DNA from: Acidovorax sp. MR-S7
Lineage (GTDB): Bacteria > Pseudomonadota > Gammaproteobacteria > Burkholderiales > Burkholderiaceae_C
Assembly (NCBI RefSeq): GCF_000400995.2
Contig: NZ_DF238919.1
Span: 1 to 64,000, forward strand
Length of the DNA: 64,000 nt
Reading direction: 5' to 3'
In this document: piece by piece, positions 17,821 through 27,360 of the stretch
Layout of the letters: each line of letters opens with the position of its first letter
Position numbering within the stretch: position 1 is the stretch's first letter
Made by a program: the position numbers and the translations under genes
Notes under the pieces: generated by a model
What the model was told of the DNA's origin: nothing
Databases searched by the model: none
Seen by the model: only the letters and a program-made list of their open reading frames with translations

Positions 17821-18317
17821 GTCCTTGTCTGTGTCTCACCTTCGTGCCGGGAAGGCATGCCTTCGGCACGGGCCGTGCCGGATGGGGCGCGCGAATATAC
17901 CGCACGCCGCAGGGCTTGCCACCGGAGTGGCGAACTGCCGCGCTCCAGCCACAGCCAGACCGTACGGCCGTGCACCAGGCGCAAGGACAGGAGCAGCCCC
18001 GATTGCAGATCCAGGTGCACGCGCGGCCATTGCACCAAGCCGCCCCTCCCCCGGCCCCCATCGGCCAGCAGTGACCATTCCCGGCCATCCCACACCAATT
18101 GCCCCGGAAAAAGGCCATGCCACAGGCTCCAGGCCGCCGCCGCGCACAGGCACCACAGCGCCAGGCCCGCCAGGGCACGTTCGCGGCCATTGCCGAGCAT
18201 CCACCAAGCCAGCACGCAGGCAAGTCCCAAGGCCGCGACCGCGAACAAGGCCCGCCCTGCGCGCCGCGAACGACCGAAGGGGAATTGGACGGAAGGTGCG
18301 TGGGCGGCGCCGCGCAT
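17817..18317 (-). CDS. YgfX/CptA-like small membrane protein
   Basis: This is a 166-residue protein with two adjacent membrane segments (about 24-41 and 50-68) and a hydrophilic C-terminal half. The tail resembles Escherichia coli YgfX in order and spacing: LVWDGREWSLL, then LQSGLLLSLR, then a TVWLWLE strand and WQALRRAV. I therefore place it in or near the YgfX (CptA) family of inner-membrane proteins, from memory of that sequence and not from a search. It lies 49 bases after fabF and overlaps rpoE by four bases, so it is positioned to be co-expressed with the sigma factor. Its usual partner gene sdhE is not adjacent. Confidence 0.65.
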   Translation of the reverse strand: MRGAAHAPSVQFPFGRSRRAGRALFAVAALGLACVLAWWMLGNGRERALAGLALWCLCAAAAWSLWHGLFPGQLVWDGREWSLLADGGRGRGGLVQWPRVHLDLQSGLLLSLRLVHGRTVWLWLERGSSPLRWQALRRAVYSRAPSGTARAEGMPSRHEGETQTRT

Positions 18318-18366
18318 CAAAGCTACCCGGCGACGTCCGGGCGTGCCCGCAGCGGCAGAGATGCCA

Positions 18367-19611
18367 TCAGATGCGCCTGAAGACCAACGTGCCGTTGGTG
18401 CCGCCGAAGCCGAAATTGTTCTTGAGGGCGACATCCATCTTCATGTCGCGCGCCGTGTTCGCGCAGTAGTCCAGATCGCACTCCGGATCCTGCGAGAAGA
18501 GGTTGATGGTCGGCGGCACCTTCTGGTGGTGCAGCGCCAGCACGGTGAACACGCTCTCGATACCGCCCGCGCCGCCCAGCAGGTGGCCGGTCATGGACTT
18601 GGTGGAACTCACCACCATCTTCTTCGCATGGTCGCCGAGCGCCGCCTTGATGGCGTTGGTTTCGTTCAGGTCCCCCAGCGGGGTGGAGGTGCCGTGCGCG
18701 TTGAGGTACTGCACCTCGTCCGCGTTCACGCCGGCGTTGCGCAGGGCCGCCTGCATGGCGCGGCGCGGGCCATCCATGTTCGGGGCGGTCATGTGCCCGG
18801 CATCGGCGCTCATGCCGTAGCCAGCCACCTCGGCATAGATGCGAGCACCGCGCGCCTTGGCATGCTCGTACTCTTCGAGCACGACCACGCCCGCACCTTC
18901 GCCGAGCACGAAGCCGTCGCGGTCCTTGTCCCAAGGGCGCGAGGCCGTCTTGGGATCGTCGTTGCGCGTGGACAGCGCGCGCATCGCGGCGAAGCCCCCC
19001 ACGCCCAGCGGGGAAACGGTGGCCTCGGTGCCGCCGGCCACGATCACGTCGGCATCGCCGTATTCGATCTTGCGGGCCGCCTCACCGATACAGTGCAGCC
19101 CCGTCGTGCACGCGGTCACGACAGAGAGGTTCGGGCCCTTGAAGCCGAAGCGCATCGATACCTGGCCGGCCACCATGTTGATGATCGACGCCGGCACGAA
19201 GAACGGCGTGATGCGGCGCGGGCCGCGGTTGGCCAGTTCGGCGTGGGTGTTCTCGATCAGCGGCAGGCCGCCGATGCCCGAGCCGACGATACAGCCAATG
19301 CGCGTGGCCAGCTCTTCATCCAGCGCCTCGCCTGTCGGCAGGCCCGCGTCGCGTACAGCCTCCTGGGCCGCGGCGATGCCGTAATGGATGAAGGTGTCCA
19401 TGGTGCGCGCATCCTTGGCGCTAATGTAGGACTCCAGATCGAAGCCCTTGACCTCGCCTGCGATCTTGCAGGCAAAGTTCGATGCGTCGAACTTGGTGAT
19501 GAGGTCAATGCCGGATTGCCCGGCAAGGATGCTGGCCCAGGCATCCTGCACCGTGTTGCCCACGGGCGAAATGCAACCCAGGCCGGTCACGACGACGCGA
19601 CGACGGCTCAT
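18367..19611 (-). CDS. fabF: Beta-ketoacyl-ACP synthase II
   Basis: This 414-residue condensing enzyme elongates acyl-ACP with malonyl-ACP. The active-site Cys is in [13 protein letters not shown], and the two His residues are in [11 protein letters not shown] and [15 protein letters not shown]. Its length is normal. It follows acpP after 124 bases, with a structured spacer between them, and precedes the YgfX-rpoE unit. Confidence 0.97.
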   Translation of the reverse strand: MSRRRVVVTGLGCISPVGNTVQDAWASILAGQSGIDLITKFDASNFACKIAGEVKGFDLESYISAKDARTMDTFIHYGIAAAQEAVRDAGLPTGEALDEELATRIGCIVGSGIGGLPLIENTHAELANRGPRRITPFFVPASIINMVAGQVSMRFGFKGPNLSVVTACTTGLHCIGEAARKIEYGDADVIVAGGTEATVSPLGVGGFAAMRALSTRNDDPKTASRPWDKDRDGFVLGEGAGVVVLEEYEHAKARGARIYAEVAGYGMSADAGHMTAPNMDGPRRAMQAALRNAGVNADEVQYLNAHGTSTPLGDLNETNAIKAALGDHAKKMVVSSTKSMTGHLLGGAGGIESVFTVLALHHQKVPPTINLFSQDPECDLDYCANTARDMKMDVALKNNFGFGGTNGTLVFRRI

Positions 19612-19665
19612 GCGTTAAACCTTCTGCTGATCGGATGCTGCGCCCCACCGGGGCGCCGGCCGCTC

Positions 19666-19735
19666 ATTCCATTTACCTATCAATCGAGTGCACGAAGGCG
19701 AAGCCGACAAAGCAACGGTTGATTTAGAAATGGAA

Positions 19736-19736
<1 letters not shown>
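19666..19736 (-). promoter_or_regulatory. Extended inverted repeat in the acpP-fabF spacer
   Basis: Arms ATTCCATTT (19666-19674) and AAATGGAAT (19728-19736) are perfect complements, and inner ATCAA-CG and CG-TTGAT blocks extend the stem. The arm next to acpP overlaps the acpP stop codon. The fold could adjust the very different amounts of ACP and FabF made from one transcript. Confidence 0.4.
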
Positions 19737-20011
<275 letters not shown>

Positions 20012-20020
20012 CTAGCCGCT

Positions 20021-20037
20021 TCGGGTGCAGCACCCGA
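20021..20037 (-). promoter_or_regulatory. Short hairpin in the fabG-acpP spacer
   Basis: TCGGGTG (20021-20027) and CACCCGA (20031-20037) pair perfectly around loop CAG. There is no T tract, so it is not a classical terminator. It may stabilise the acpP message end. Confidence 0.3.
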
Positions 20038-20078
20038 GCAGCCCGCCGCACGGACGATCCGGCGTCAATTTGCTTCAA

Positions 20079-20822
20079 CTACATGTACATGCCGCCATTG
20101 ACGTGCAATTCCTGCCCCGTCACATAGCCAGCGCCCTGCGATGCGAGGTAGGCGACCGCATGCGCAATGTCGCTCGGCTGCCCCAGATCCCCCATGGCGA
20201 TCTGGGATTTAAGGGCCTTCTTCTGTTCTTCGGGCAGGTCGGCCGTCATGTCGGTGGCGATGAAGCCGGGGGCCACGCAGTTCACCGTGATGCCGCGGCT
20301 ACCCAGCTCGCGCGCCAGGGCGCGGGTCATGCCGGCCACGCCGGCCTTGGCAGCAGCATAGTTGGCCTGGCCGGGGTTGCCCGAGGCGCCGACCACACTG
20401 GTGATGCTGATGATGCGGCCGAAGCGTTGCTTCATCATGGGCCGGATGGCCGCGCGGCTCACGCGAAAGACGGCCTTGAGGTTGGTGTCCAGCACCGCGT
20501 CCCAGTCGTCGTCCTTCATGCGCATGGCAAGCGTGTCGCGCGTGATGCCGGCGTTGTTCACCAGCACGTGCAGGCCGCCGTGCTCTTTCACGATGGCATC
20601 GATCAGCGCATCCACGGCGGCGCCATCGGTCACGTTCAGCTTCACGCCCCTGCCGCCGTGGGCGGAGAGCGCTTCGGTGATGCGCGCCGCGCCTTCGTCG
20701 GTGGTGGCCGTGCCGATCACGCGCAGGCCGCGGGCCGCCAGTTCGGCGGCGATGGCCGCGCCGATGCCGCGCGTCGCGCCGGTGACCAGCGCGGTCTGGG
20801 AAGGGGTCGTGGATTCGCTCAT
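20079..20822 (-). CDS. fabG: 3-oxoacyl-ACP reductase
   Basis: This 247-residue short-chain dehydrogenase reduces beta-ketoacyl-ACP with NADPH. It has the cofactor loop TGATRGIG, the NNAG strand, the catalytic Ser in SITSVVGASG, and Tyr-x3-Lys in ANYAAAKAG. The ATG at 20822 overlaps the fabD stop by four bases, which fixes the start. Confidence 0.97.
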   Translation of the reverse strand: MSESTTPSQTALVTGATRGIGAAIAAELAARGLRVIGTATTDEGAARITEALSAHGGRGVKLNVTDGAAVDALIDAIVKEHGGLHVLVNNAGITRDTLAMRMKDDDWDAVLDTNLKAVFRVSRAAIRPMMKQRFGRIISITSVVGASGNPGQANYAAAKAGVAGMTRALARELGSRGITVNCVAPGFIATDMTADLPEEQKKALKSQIAMGDLGQPSDIAHAVAYLASQGAGYVTGQELHVNGGMYM

Positions 20823-21772
20823 GCCAGCAGCTCTCGGGTTTCGGCCAGGGTGGCCGGATCGTACAGGGAGGCGCCGACCAGCTCGGGGTCGATGCGCTTG
20901 GTCATGCCGGCCAGCACCTTGCCGGGACCGCATTCGACGACATGGGTGATGCCGCGCGCCTTCAACGCCTGCAAGCACTCCACCCAGCGCACCGGACCGA
21001 AGGCCTGGCGGTAAAGCGCGTCGCGGATGGCGTCGGCATCTTGCTGCACGGCCACGTCCACGTTGTTGACCACGGGGATCTGCGGCGCTTCCAGCGTCAG
21101 CGCGGCCAGGGCGGCACGCAGCTTCTCTGCGGCGGGCTTCATGAGGCTGGAGTGGAAAGGCGCCGACACGGGCAGCGGCAACGCGCGCTTGGCACCAGCG
21201 GCCTTGAGCATTTCGCAGCCCTTCTCGACGCCGGCCTTGCTACCGGCAATGACGGTCTGCATGGGGTCGTTGAAATTTACGGCCTCGACCACCTCGGGCG
21301 AACCCGCGCCGAAGCTCGCGGTCGCCTCGGCGCAGCCGGCGATGACCTTGGCGGCGTCCAGCCCCAGGATGGCTGCCATGGCACCCGTGCCCACGGGCAC
21401 GGCCTCCTGCATGGCGGCGGCGCGCAGGCGCACCAGGGGCGCGGCCTGGGCCAGCGTCAGCACGCCCGAGGCGACGAGTGCCGCGTATTCGCCCAGCGAA
21501 TGCCCGGCGACGGCCGAGGGCAGCGCGCCGCCCTCGGCACGCCAGACGCGCCAGGCGGCCACGCCGGCCACCAGCATCACGGGCTGGGTGTTGGTGGTGA
21601 GAGCCAGCGCCTCCTTGGGGCCGCCGTGGATCAATGCGCCCACGTCCTCGCCCAGTGCGTCGGACGCTTCGCGCAGCGTCTCGGCCACCGCGGGATGATC
21701 GCCCCACGCATCGAGCATGCCTACGGACTGCGAGCCCTGGCCGGGGAACACGAATGCAAAGTTGTGTGCCAT
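20819..21772 (-). CDS. fabD: Malonyl-CoA:ACP transacylase
   Basis: This 317-residue enzyme transfers malonyl groups from CoA to ACP. It starts with the family's FVFPGQGSQ. The nucleophilic Ser is in AGHSLGEYAALV, and the catalytic His is in PVSAPFHSSLM. It follows fabH across a spacer made almost entirely of a dispersed repeat, and it overlaps fabG. Confidence 0.97.
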   Translation of the reverse strand: MAHNFAFVFPGQGSQSVGMLDAWGDHPAVAETLREASDALGEDVGALIHGGPKEALALTTNTQPVMLVAGVAAWRVWRAEGGALPSAVAGHSLGEYAALVASGVLTLAQAAPLVRLRAAAMQEAVPVGTGAMAAILGLDAAKVIAGCAEATASFGAGSPEVVEAVNFNDPMQTVIAGSKAGVEKGCEMLKAAGAKRALPLPVSAPFHSSLMKPAAEKLRAALAALTLEAPQIPVVNNVDVAVQQDADAIRDALYRQAFGPVRWVECLQALKARGITHVVECGPGKVLAGMTKRIDPELVGASLYDPATLAETRELLA

Positions 21773-21790
21773 TGTCTCTTCTTGGTTTTG

Positions 21791-21842
21791 AATGGAATCA
21801 GGCTCTAGCGCTTATCCAGCGAGCGCAAGCAGCTATATTTTC
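21791..21842 (-). repeat. Dispersed AGCT-repeat (fabH-fabD gap)
   Basis: AATCAGGCTCTAGCGCTTAT, then CCAGCGAGCGCAAGCAGCTAT. This is one of the best-preserved minus-orientation copies and occupies most of the 60-base spacer. Confidence 0.85.
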
Positions 21843-22810
21843 AGGAGTACAGCACCCCAGGTGAAACCGCCGCCCACGCCTTCGAGCAGCACGGTCTGCC
21901 CCGGCTTGACCTGGCCCGCGCGCACCGCGTGGTCCAGCGCCAGGGGAATGGAGGCCGCCGAGGTGTTGCCGTGCTGGTCCACCGTGACCACCACCTTGTC
22001 CATGGGCAGCTTCAGCTTGCGCGCCGTGCTCTGCATGATGCGGATGTTGGCCTGGTGCGGGATCAGCCAGTCGACGTCGGCATCGGTGAGGCCCGCCTTG
22101 TCCAGCGTGGCGCGCGCGGCCTTGTCCAGCAAGCCCACGGCGAGCTTGAACACGGCCTGCCCGTCCATCTTGAGCAGCGGGTCGCCCAGGATCTGGCCGC
22201 CATAGACATTGCCGGGCACGCACAGGATGCCCACGTGGCTGCCGTCGGCATGCAGGTCGCTGGCCAGGATGCCGGGCGTTTCCGAGGCCTCGAGCACCAC
22301 GGCGCCAGCGCCGTCGCCGAAGAGCACACAGGTGGTGCGGTCCTTGAAGTCGAGGATGCGGCTGAACACCTCCGCCCCCACCACCAGCGCGCGGCTGGCG
22401 GCACCGGACTGGATCATGGCGTCCGCCACCGTGAGCGCATAGACGAAGCCGCTGCACACGGCCTGCACGTCGAAGGCGGGGCAGCCGTTCGCGCCCAGCT
22501 TGTGCTGGAGGATGCAGGCAGTGGAGGGAAACACCATGTCCGGCGTGGACGTGGCGACGATGATCAGGTCGATGTCCTGCGGCTGACGGCCCGCGGCCTC
22601 CAGGGCGCGGCGAGAGGCCTCCAGCGCCAGGTCGCTGCTGGCCACGTCGCGCTCGGCGAAGTGGCGGGAGCGGATGCCGGTGCGCTCCACGATCCATTCG
22701 TCGGACGTCTCGATGCCTTGCTGCGCCAGCTGGGCCACCAGGTCATCGTTGGTCACACGGCGCGGCGGCAGGCTGCTGCCGGTGCCGGCAATACGGGAAT
22801 AGCGTCTCAT
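21833..22810 (-). CDS. fabH: Beta-ketoacyl-ACP synthase III
   Basis: This 325-residue enzyme starts fatty-acid chains by condensing acetyl-CoA with malonyl-ACP. The active-site Cys is in [12 protein letters not shown], the His in [11 protein letters not shown] and the Asn in GNTSAASIP. The ATG at 22810 overlaps the plsX stop (TGATG) and is preferred to a TTG one codon upstream. Confidence 0.97.
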   Translation of the reverse strand: MRRYSRIAGTGSSLPPRRVTNDDLVAQLAQQGIETSDEWIVERTGIRSRHFAERDVASSDLALEASRRALEAAGRQPQDIDLIIVATSTPDMVFPSTACILQHKLGANGCPAFDVQAVCSGFVYALTVADAMIQSGAASRALVVGAEVFSRILDFKDRTTCVLFGDGAGAVVLEASETPGILASDLHADGSHVGILCVPGNVYGGQILGDPLLKMDGQAVFKLAVGLLDKAARATLDKAGLTDADVDWLIPHQANIRIMQSTARKLKLPMDKVVVTVDQHGNTSAASIPLALDHAVRAGQVKPGQTVLLEGVGGGFTWGAVLLKI

Positions 22811-23868
22811 CAATGTGTGGCTGCGGCGGCAGTTCCGGGTTCGGGCTGGGCATCGGCGGCGGCCAGCAAGGGCGCCGCGTGTGCGACCCGCGTGCGGACG
22901 CGGTCGAGCAGGTTGTTGCGGGCCGCATCATACGCCCGGTTCAACGCCTGCTCGAAGGCCAGCGCGTCGGCCGAGCCGTGGCTCTTGAACACCAGGCCGC
23001 GCAGGCCCAGCAGCGCCGCGCCGTTGTAGCGGCGGTGATCGACGCGCCGCATGAGGGCAGATAGCACGGGATAAGCGACGATCGCAGCGATTTTCGTGAA
23101 GATGTTGCGCGAAAACTCCTGCTTGAGTATTCCCGCGATCATGGATGCGACACCCTCGCTGGCCTTGAGCGCCACGTTGCCCACGAAGCCGTCACAGACC
23201 ACGATGTCCACCGTGCCCTTGAAAATGTCATTGCCCTCGACGTTGCCGTGAAATTTAAGATCGCCGGAGTTGGCGGCAGAACGCAGCAGTTCGCCCGCCT
23301 TTTTAATGACTTCGCTACCTTTGATGACTTCCTCGCCGATGTTGAGCAGCCCCACGGCAGGCTCCTCGTGGTCCTGCAGCACCGACACCAGCGCCGAGCC
23401 CATCACGGCGAATTGCAACAGGTGTTCGGCCGTGCAATCGACGTTCGCGCCCAGGTCCAGCACCGTGGTGGCGCCGCCCTTGGCGTGGGGCAGCTGGGTG
23501 GCGATGGCGGGGCGGTCGATGCCGTCCAGCGTCTTGAGCAGGTAGCGCGCGATCGCCATCAGCGCGCCCGTATTCCCGGCGGACACCGCTGCCTGGGCCG
23601 CCCCGTCCTTGACCTGCTGGATCGCCACGCGCATGGACGAATCCTTCTTGCGGCGCAGCGCGACTTCGACCGGGTCGTCCATCGTCACCACCTCGGATGC
23701 GGGCACGACCGTGGCCCGATCGTGCGAGAAGCCCTGCAGGCTGGCCTGCTGGCCGACGAGCAGCAGGCGCGCGTCGGGATGGTGGTCGAGGAACTGGCGG
23801 CACGCGGGAAGCGTGACGCCGGGGCCGTGGTCGCCCCCCATGCAGTCAACAGCCAGTGTGATGGTCAT
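22810..23868 (-). CDS. plsX: Phosphate acyltransferase PlsX
   Basis: This 352-residue enzyme converts acyl-ACP to acyl-phosphate at the start of phospholipid synthesis. The family start [11 protein letters not shown], the [12 protein letters not shown] loop and the [11 protein letters not shown] segment are present. The C-terminal 35 residues are rich in Ala and Pro and poorly conserved. It is coupled to fabH and follows rpmF across a terminator-like hairpin. Confidence 0.96.
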   Translation of the reverse strand: MTITLAVDCMGGDHGPGVTLPACRQFLDHHPDARLLLVGQQASLQGFSHDRATVVPASEVVTMDDPVEVALRRKKDSSMRVAIQQVKDGAAQAAVSAGNTGALMAIARYLLKTLDGIDRPAIATQLPHAKGGATTVLDLGANVDCTAEHLLQFAVMGSALVSVLQDHEEPAVGLLNIGEEVIKGSEVIKKAGELLRSAANSGDLKFHGNVEGNDIFKGTVDIVVCDGFVGNVALKASEGVASMIAGILKQEFSRNIFTKIAAIVAYPVLSALMRRVDHRRYNGAALLGLRGLVFKSHGSADALAFEQALNRAYDAARNNLLDRVRTRVAHAAPLLAAADAQPEPGTAAAATH

Positions 23869-23879
23869 CGGCGGATATT

Positions 23880-23920
23880 AAAACGACAAAGGCCCGCGCT
23901 ACGTACGTAGCAACGGGCCT
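23880..23920 (-). terminator. Terminator or attenuator between rpmF and plsX
   Basis: On the minus strand, AGGCCCG and CGGGCCT pair around a self-complementary GCTACGTACGTAGC core, followed by a TTTGTCGTTTT tract. It could end the yceD-rpmF message or reduce read-through into plsX. Confidence 0.6.
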
Positions 23921-23945
23921 CGAAACAGCGCGGCCTGGGGAATTA

Positions 23946-24128
23946 TCAGGCTTCGGACTTGTTCTTCAGCACCTGGCGGCCACGGTACACGCCGTTGGGG
24001 CTGATGTGGTGGCGCAGGTGGGTTTCGCCGGTAGTGGGTTCCACTGCGATGCCAGGCACCGTCAGGGCGTTGTGCGAGCGGTGCATGCCGCGCTTGGAAG
24101 GGGACTTTTTGTTTTGCTGAACAGCCAT
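23946..24128 (-). CDS. rpmF: 50S ribosomal protein L32
   Basis: This 60-residue ribosomal protein begins [20 protein letters not shown], a hallmark of L32. The C-terminal half ([21 protein letters not shown]) lacks the zinc Cys pairs, as is usual in betaproteobacteria. It lies between yceD and plsX, as in most proteobacteria. Confidence 0.97.
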   Translation of the reverse strand: MAVQQNKKSPSKRGMHRSHNALTVPGIAVEPTTGETHLRHHISPNGVYRGRQVLKNKSEA

Positions 24129-24234
24129 GTTCGGCTCCTAGGGTCTTGAAGGGTTGGTAAAAACGCGATCAGCCCATTGAAGACACGAGGGGATTCGCGC
24201 GAAGCCCTCGATTATAGCCCAACTCCTTTTCGGC

Positions 24235-24780
24235 CTACGCACCGGGCTTGCGCAGCCCGGCCAGCGCGGCGAAGGGGTTGGGCTTGTCGGCGCTGGCCTC
24301 CTCGAAGTCCTCGTCGCTCGAAGCCATCTTCACGTCGGTGGGGCATTCGTCGTGTCGCGGCACCACGGGCAGCTCCATGAGCAGCTCGTCCTCGATAAGC
24401 TCGCGCAGGTTGAATTCACGGCTCAGGGCCAGCAGGTCTTCATCGCTGGACTCGTCCAGCGCCTCGGCCGTGGCCTCGTCGGCCACGAAGCGGAATTCGC
24501 GGTCCACGGCGAGCGGCACGTCCACCGGGAGCAGGCAGCGCTGGCAGATCATGGGGAAGGTGGCCTGCGCCTTCAGCCGCAGCCAGATCTGGCCGCCGAT
24601 GCCGTGGGTGGCGCGCACCTCGCCATCGGCCTGCCAATCGACGCGCAGGTCGGGGTGCAGGCCCTGAGCCTCCTCGGCCAGGCGCTTGTACTTGAGCAGG
24701 GTGTCATGACCGGACAGGTGTCCGCCAGCCTGTGCGAAGGCCTTGACGTCCAGCCGGTCGGGGGAGTGTTCCTTGGTCAT
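24235..24780 (-). CDS. yceD: YceD (DUF177) family protein
   Basis: This 181-residue protein has the DUF177 core. It contains WLRLKAQATFPMICQRCLLP with a Cys pair, then REFRFVADE and an acidic ELIEDELLMELPVVPRHDEC. The Cys residues suggest metal binding. YceD is linked to 23S rRNA accumulation in bacteria and plants, and it is nearly always next to rpmF, as here. The start at 24780 lies 26 bases from the divergent maf gene. Confidence 0.93.
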   Translation of the reverse strand: MTKEHSPDRLDVKAFAQAGGHLSGHDTLLKYKRLAEEAQGLHPDLRVDWQADGEVRATHGIGGQIWLRLKAQATFPMICQRCLLPVDVPLAVDREFRFVADEATAEALDESSDEDLLALSREFNLRELIEDELLMELPVVPRHDECPTDVKMASSDEDFEEASADKPNPFAALAGLRKPGA

Positions 24781-24806
24781 GGGCGGCAGTGTAAGAGAAT
24801 CAAGCC

Positions 24807-25406
24807 ATGCCTGAACCCGTCCGCCCGCCCTATTCCCTGGTCCTGGGATCAACCTCCCGCTACCGGCGCGAGCTGCTGGCCCGCCTGGGCCTGCCCTTCG
24901 ACGTGGCTGGCCCCGACGTGGACGAAACCCCGCTGCCCGGCGAGGCCCCGCGTGCGCTGGCCCTGCGCCTCGCGCTGGCCAAGGCCCGGGCGGTGGCCGC
25001 CCAGCACCCGCAGGCCGTGGTGATCGGCTCCGACCAGGTGGCGGACCTCGCGGGCCAGCCCCTGGGCAAGCCCGGCACGCACGAGCGCGCCACGGCGCAG
25101 CTGCGGCAGATGCGCGGGCGCACGGTGGTCTTCCAGACGGCCGTGGCCGTGGTGTGCCAGGCCACGGGCTTCGCACAGATGGACATCGCCCCCGTGGAGG
25201 TGCGCTTCCGCGACCTGGACGACGCCGAGATCGAGCGCTACCTGCAAGCCGAAACCCCCTACGACTGCGCGGGCAGCGCCAAGAGCGAAGGCCTGGGCAT
25301 CAGCCTGCTCGACGCCATCGTGAGCGACGATCCCACGGCCCTCGTCGGCCTGCCGCTGATCCGCACCTGCCGCATGCTGCGCGCCGCCGGCCTGATGCTG
25401 CCATGA
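24807..25406 (+). CDS. maf: Maf/YceF-type nucleotide pyrophosphatase
   Basis: This 199-residue protein hydrolyses non-canonical nucleoside triphosphates; the YceF branch prefers 7-methyl-GTP. The GSTSRYRRELL start, the ETPLPGEAP loop and SDQVADLAGQPLGKP are typical of YceF. It is divergent from yceD. Its last four bases overlap the methyltransferase start (ATGA). Confidence 0.92.
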   Translation: MPEPVRPPYSLVLGSTSRYRRELLARLGLPFDVAGPDVDETPLPGEAPRALALRLALAKARAVAAQHPQAVVIGSDQVADLAGQPLGKPGTHERATAQLRQMRGRTVVFQTAVAVVCQATGFAQMDIAPVEVRFRDLDDAEIERYLQAETPYDCAGSAKSEGLGISLLDAIVSDDPTALVGLPLIRTCRMLRAAGLMLP

Positions 25407-26173
25407 GCACGCCCCCCGCACCCGGCACGCTCTACCTCGTGCCCGCGCCGCTCGACTTCGGCTGCGAGGCGCAGGCCCCGCTGCAGGACGCGCTGCCCGA
25501 AGGCACGCTGCGCACCGCCGCGCGCCTCACGCACTGGGTCTGCGAAAACGCCAAGAGCTGCCGCGCCTACCTGAAGCGCATCGACGCGCTGCACCCGCTG
25601 GCCGCGCCGCTGCAGGCGCAGCAGATCACCGAACTGCCACGCGAAGTGCACAAGAAGGGCGACCATGGCGGCCAGTTCAACGCCGCCCCGCTCATCGCAC
25701 CGCTGCTCGCAGGCCATGACATGGGTCTGGTCAGCGAGGCCGGCATGCCCGCCGTGGCCGACCCGGGCAGCTCCGTGGTCCGCGCCGCGCACGACGCGGG
25801 CGCACGCGTCGTGCCGCTCGTGGGCCCGGTCTCGCTGCTGCTGGCGCTGGCCGCCAGCGGGCTGAACGGGCAGAACTTCGCGTTCACGGGCTACCTGCCG
25901 CAGGACGCGGGCGAGCGCGCCGAACGCATCCGCGCGCTCGAAGGTCTGGCGCTCAGGCAGGGCCAGAGCCAGCTTTTCATCGAAACGCCCTACCGCAATG
26001 CCGCGCTGTGGCAGGCGCTGCTGCAGCACCTGCAGCCGAACACACGCCTGGCCATCGCGGCGGGCCTCACGCTCGCGCAGGCGCGCGTGGAAAGCCGCTC
26101 CGTGCGCCAATGGCGCCAGCAAGGCGAGGCACCCGACAACCGCACCCCGGTGGTGTTCGCCATCGGCCGCTGA
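25403..26173 (+). CDS. RsmI-like tetrapyrrole-methylase-family methyltransferase
   Basis: This 256-residue AdoMet-dependent enzyme has the tetrapyrrole methylase fold. It shows LYLVPAPLDFG, ENAKSCRAYLKRI, LVSEAGMPAVADPGSSVV and LVGPVSLLLALAASGLNGQNFAFTGYLP. RsmI, which methylates C1402 of 16S rRNA, is its closest well-known relative, but the N-terminal motif differs and the C-terminal extension is short. It is better called an RsmI paralogue of unknown target. It overlaps maf by four bases. Confidence 0.85.
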   Translation: MSTPPAPGTLYLVPAPLDFGCEAQAPLQDALPEGTLRTAARLTHWVCENAKSCRAYLKRIDALHPLAAPLQAQQITELPREVHKKGDHGGQFNAAPLIAPLLAGHDMGLVSEAGMPAVADPGSSVVRAAHDAGARVVPLVGPVSLLLALAASGLNGQNFAFTGYLPQDAGERAERIRALEGLALRQGQSQLFIETPYRNAALWQALLQHLQPNTRLAIAAGLTLAQARVESRSVRQWRQQGEAPDNRTPVVFAIGR

Positions 26174-26178
26174 CCGCC

Positions 26179-27360
26179 ATGCCCCTTCTGCGCAAAGCTC
26201 TCATTTCCATAGCTTCTTGCGCTTGCTGGACAAGCGCTGGGGCCATTATTCGCTGCGAAATGAACGGCAAGCCCGTGAACCCGTCGAACGGCGCCGAAAC
26301 CGCCGGCCTCACCGGCCTGCTGCGCTGCCGCGACGAGGACACGGGCCACCTGCAGCGTGAGCAGGAACTGCGCGGCGGCAAATACCTGGGGCTGCAGCGC
26401 TTCTACGACCGCGAAGGGCGCCTGCAGCGCGAGCGCCACGTGAACGAGCGCGGCAACAGCCAGGGCCGTATGGCGGAATTTTGGCCGAACGGCCAGCTGC
26501 GGCGCGAGGAATTCGCCGAGAACGGGCGTACGCGGGGACCGGTGCGCCGCCTCGATGCGCAGGGGCAGTTGGAGCGCCTCGCGTTCCACGCCGACGGGCG
26601 CGAACAGTTCTACGTGGAGTACAACGCCGCTGGCCAGCCCACGCGGCTGATGTGCCCCGCCGCGAGCGTGCTGCCCGAAGACCGCCCGCTGTGCGGCTTC
26701 GGCGGCGCGGCGGAAACGGCGCTCCACACCGCGTCAGGCGCCAAGGCCGCGCAGATGCGCTACGAACAGGGCCGCCTGCTCACCGCCATGGAGTGGGATG
26801 CCGGCGGCCTGCTGGCCGCGCAGATGCTGTTCGAGAACGGCCGCCGCGTGCACCGCCGCTACAGCAGCGAGAACGGCAAGGCCGTGCTGCGCGAGGAGCG
26901 CATCTACGAGGCCGACGACCGCCCGCTCGCCCATCGGGGCGGTGCGCTCGCGCAGGTGCGGCAGTGGGGCGCATCGGGCCAGCTCGTCGAGCAGCGCAGC
27001 TACACGGCAGGCCGCGAGACGCTGGTGGAGCGCTGGTACCTCAACGGCGCGCTGCGCGAACGCACCGCGCCGGCCGGCGAAGGCCCGGCCGCGCGCGTCC
27101 TGCGCGAGCTGCATGGCGACGACGGACGCCTTGCGCGGCGGGAGCGGCTCACGGCCGACCGGCAGCCCACCGGCGTGCAACAGCACTTTCACGCCAACGG
27201 ACGCATCGCGCTGGAAGAAGGCTACGGCGAGCCCGACGCACGCGGCCGCACGCGGCTGCAGACGCGCAAGGAATGGGACGAGAGCGGCCGCCTGCTGGCC
27301 GACGATGTGCTGCTGGAGGACGGCTCGCGCCAGCGCAAGGCGGGCCTGACCGGCAGTTAA
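26179..27360 (+). CDS. Secreted YwqK/MORN-like repeat protein
   Basis: This 393-residue protein is built from repeated units of about 22-25 residues, each with an aromatic residue, an Asn/Asp-Gly turn and a Leu-Arg-Glu strand (FWPNGQLRREE, WDAGGLLAAQ, WYLNGALRER, HFHANGRIALEE). This is the YwqK/MORN beta-hairpin pattern. A signal peptide (residues 1 to about 22) suggests export; its hydrophobic part is encoded by a dispersed repeat copy. No enzymatic motif is visible. Such repeats often bind membranes or proteins, so function is open. It begins five bases after the methyltransferase stop, and its stop overlaps the convergent sppA stop. Confidence 0.8.
   Translation: MPLLRKALISIASCACWTSAGAIIRCEMNGKPVNPSNGAETAGLTGLLRCRDEDTGHLQREQELRGGKYLGLQRFYDREGRLQRERHVNERGNSQGRMAEFWPNGQLRREEFAENGRTRGPVRRLDAQGQLERLAFHADGREQFYVEYNAAGQPTRLMCPAASVLPEDRPLCGFGGAAETALHTASGAKAAQMRYEQGRLLTAMEWDAGGLLAAQMLFENGRRVHRRYSSENGKAVLREERIYEADDRPLAHRGGALAQVRQWGASGQLVEQRSYTAGRETLVERWYLNGALRERTAPAGEGPAARVLRELHGDDGRLARRERLTADRQPTGVQQHFHANGRIALEEGYGEPDARGRTRLQTRKEWDESGRLLADDVLLEDGSRQRKAGLTGS
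26207..26247 (+). repeat. Dispersed AGCT-repeat forming a signal peptide
   Basis: CATAGCTTCTTGCGCTTGCT, then GGACAAGCGCTGGGGCCATT. It is in frame and supplies residues 10-23 of the YwqK-type protein. Confidence 0.75.
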
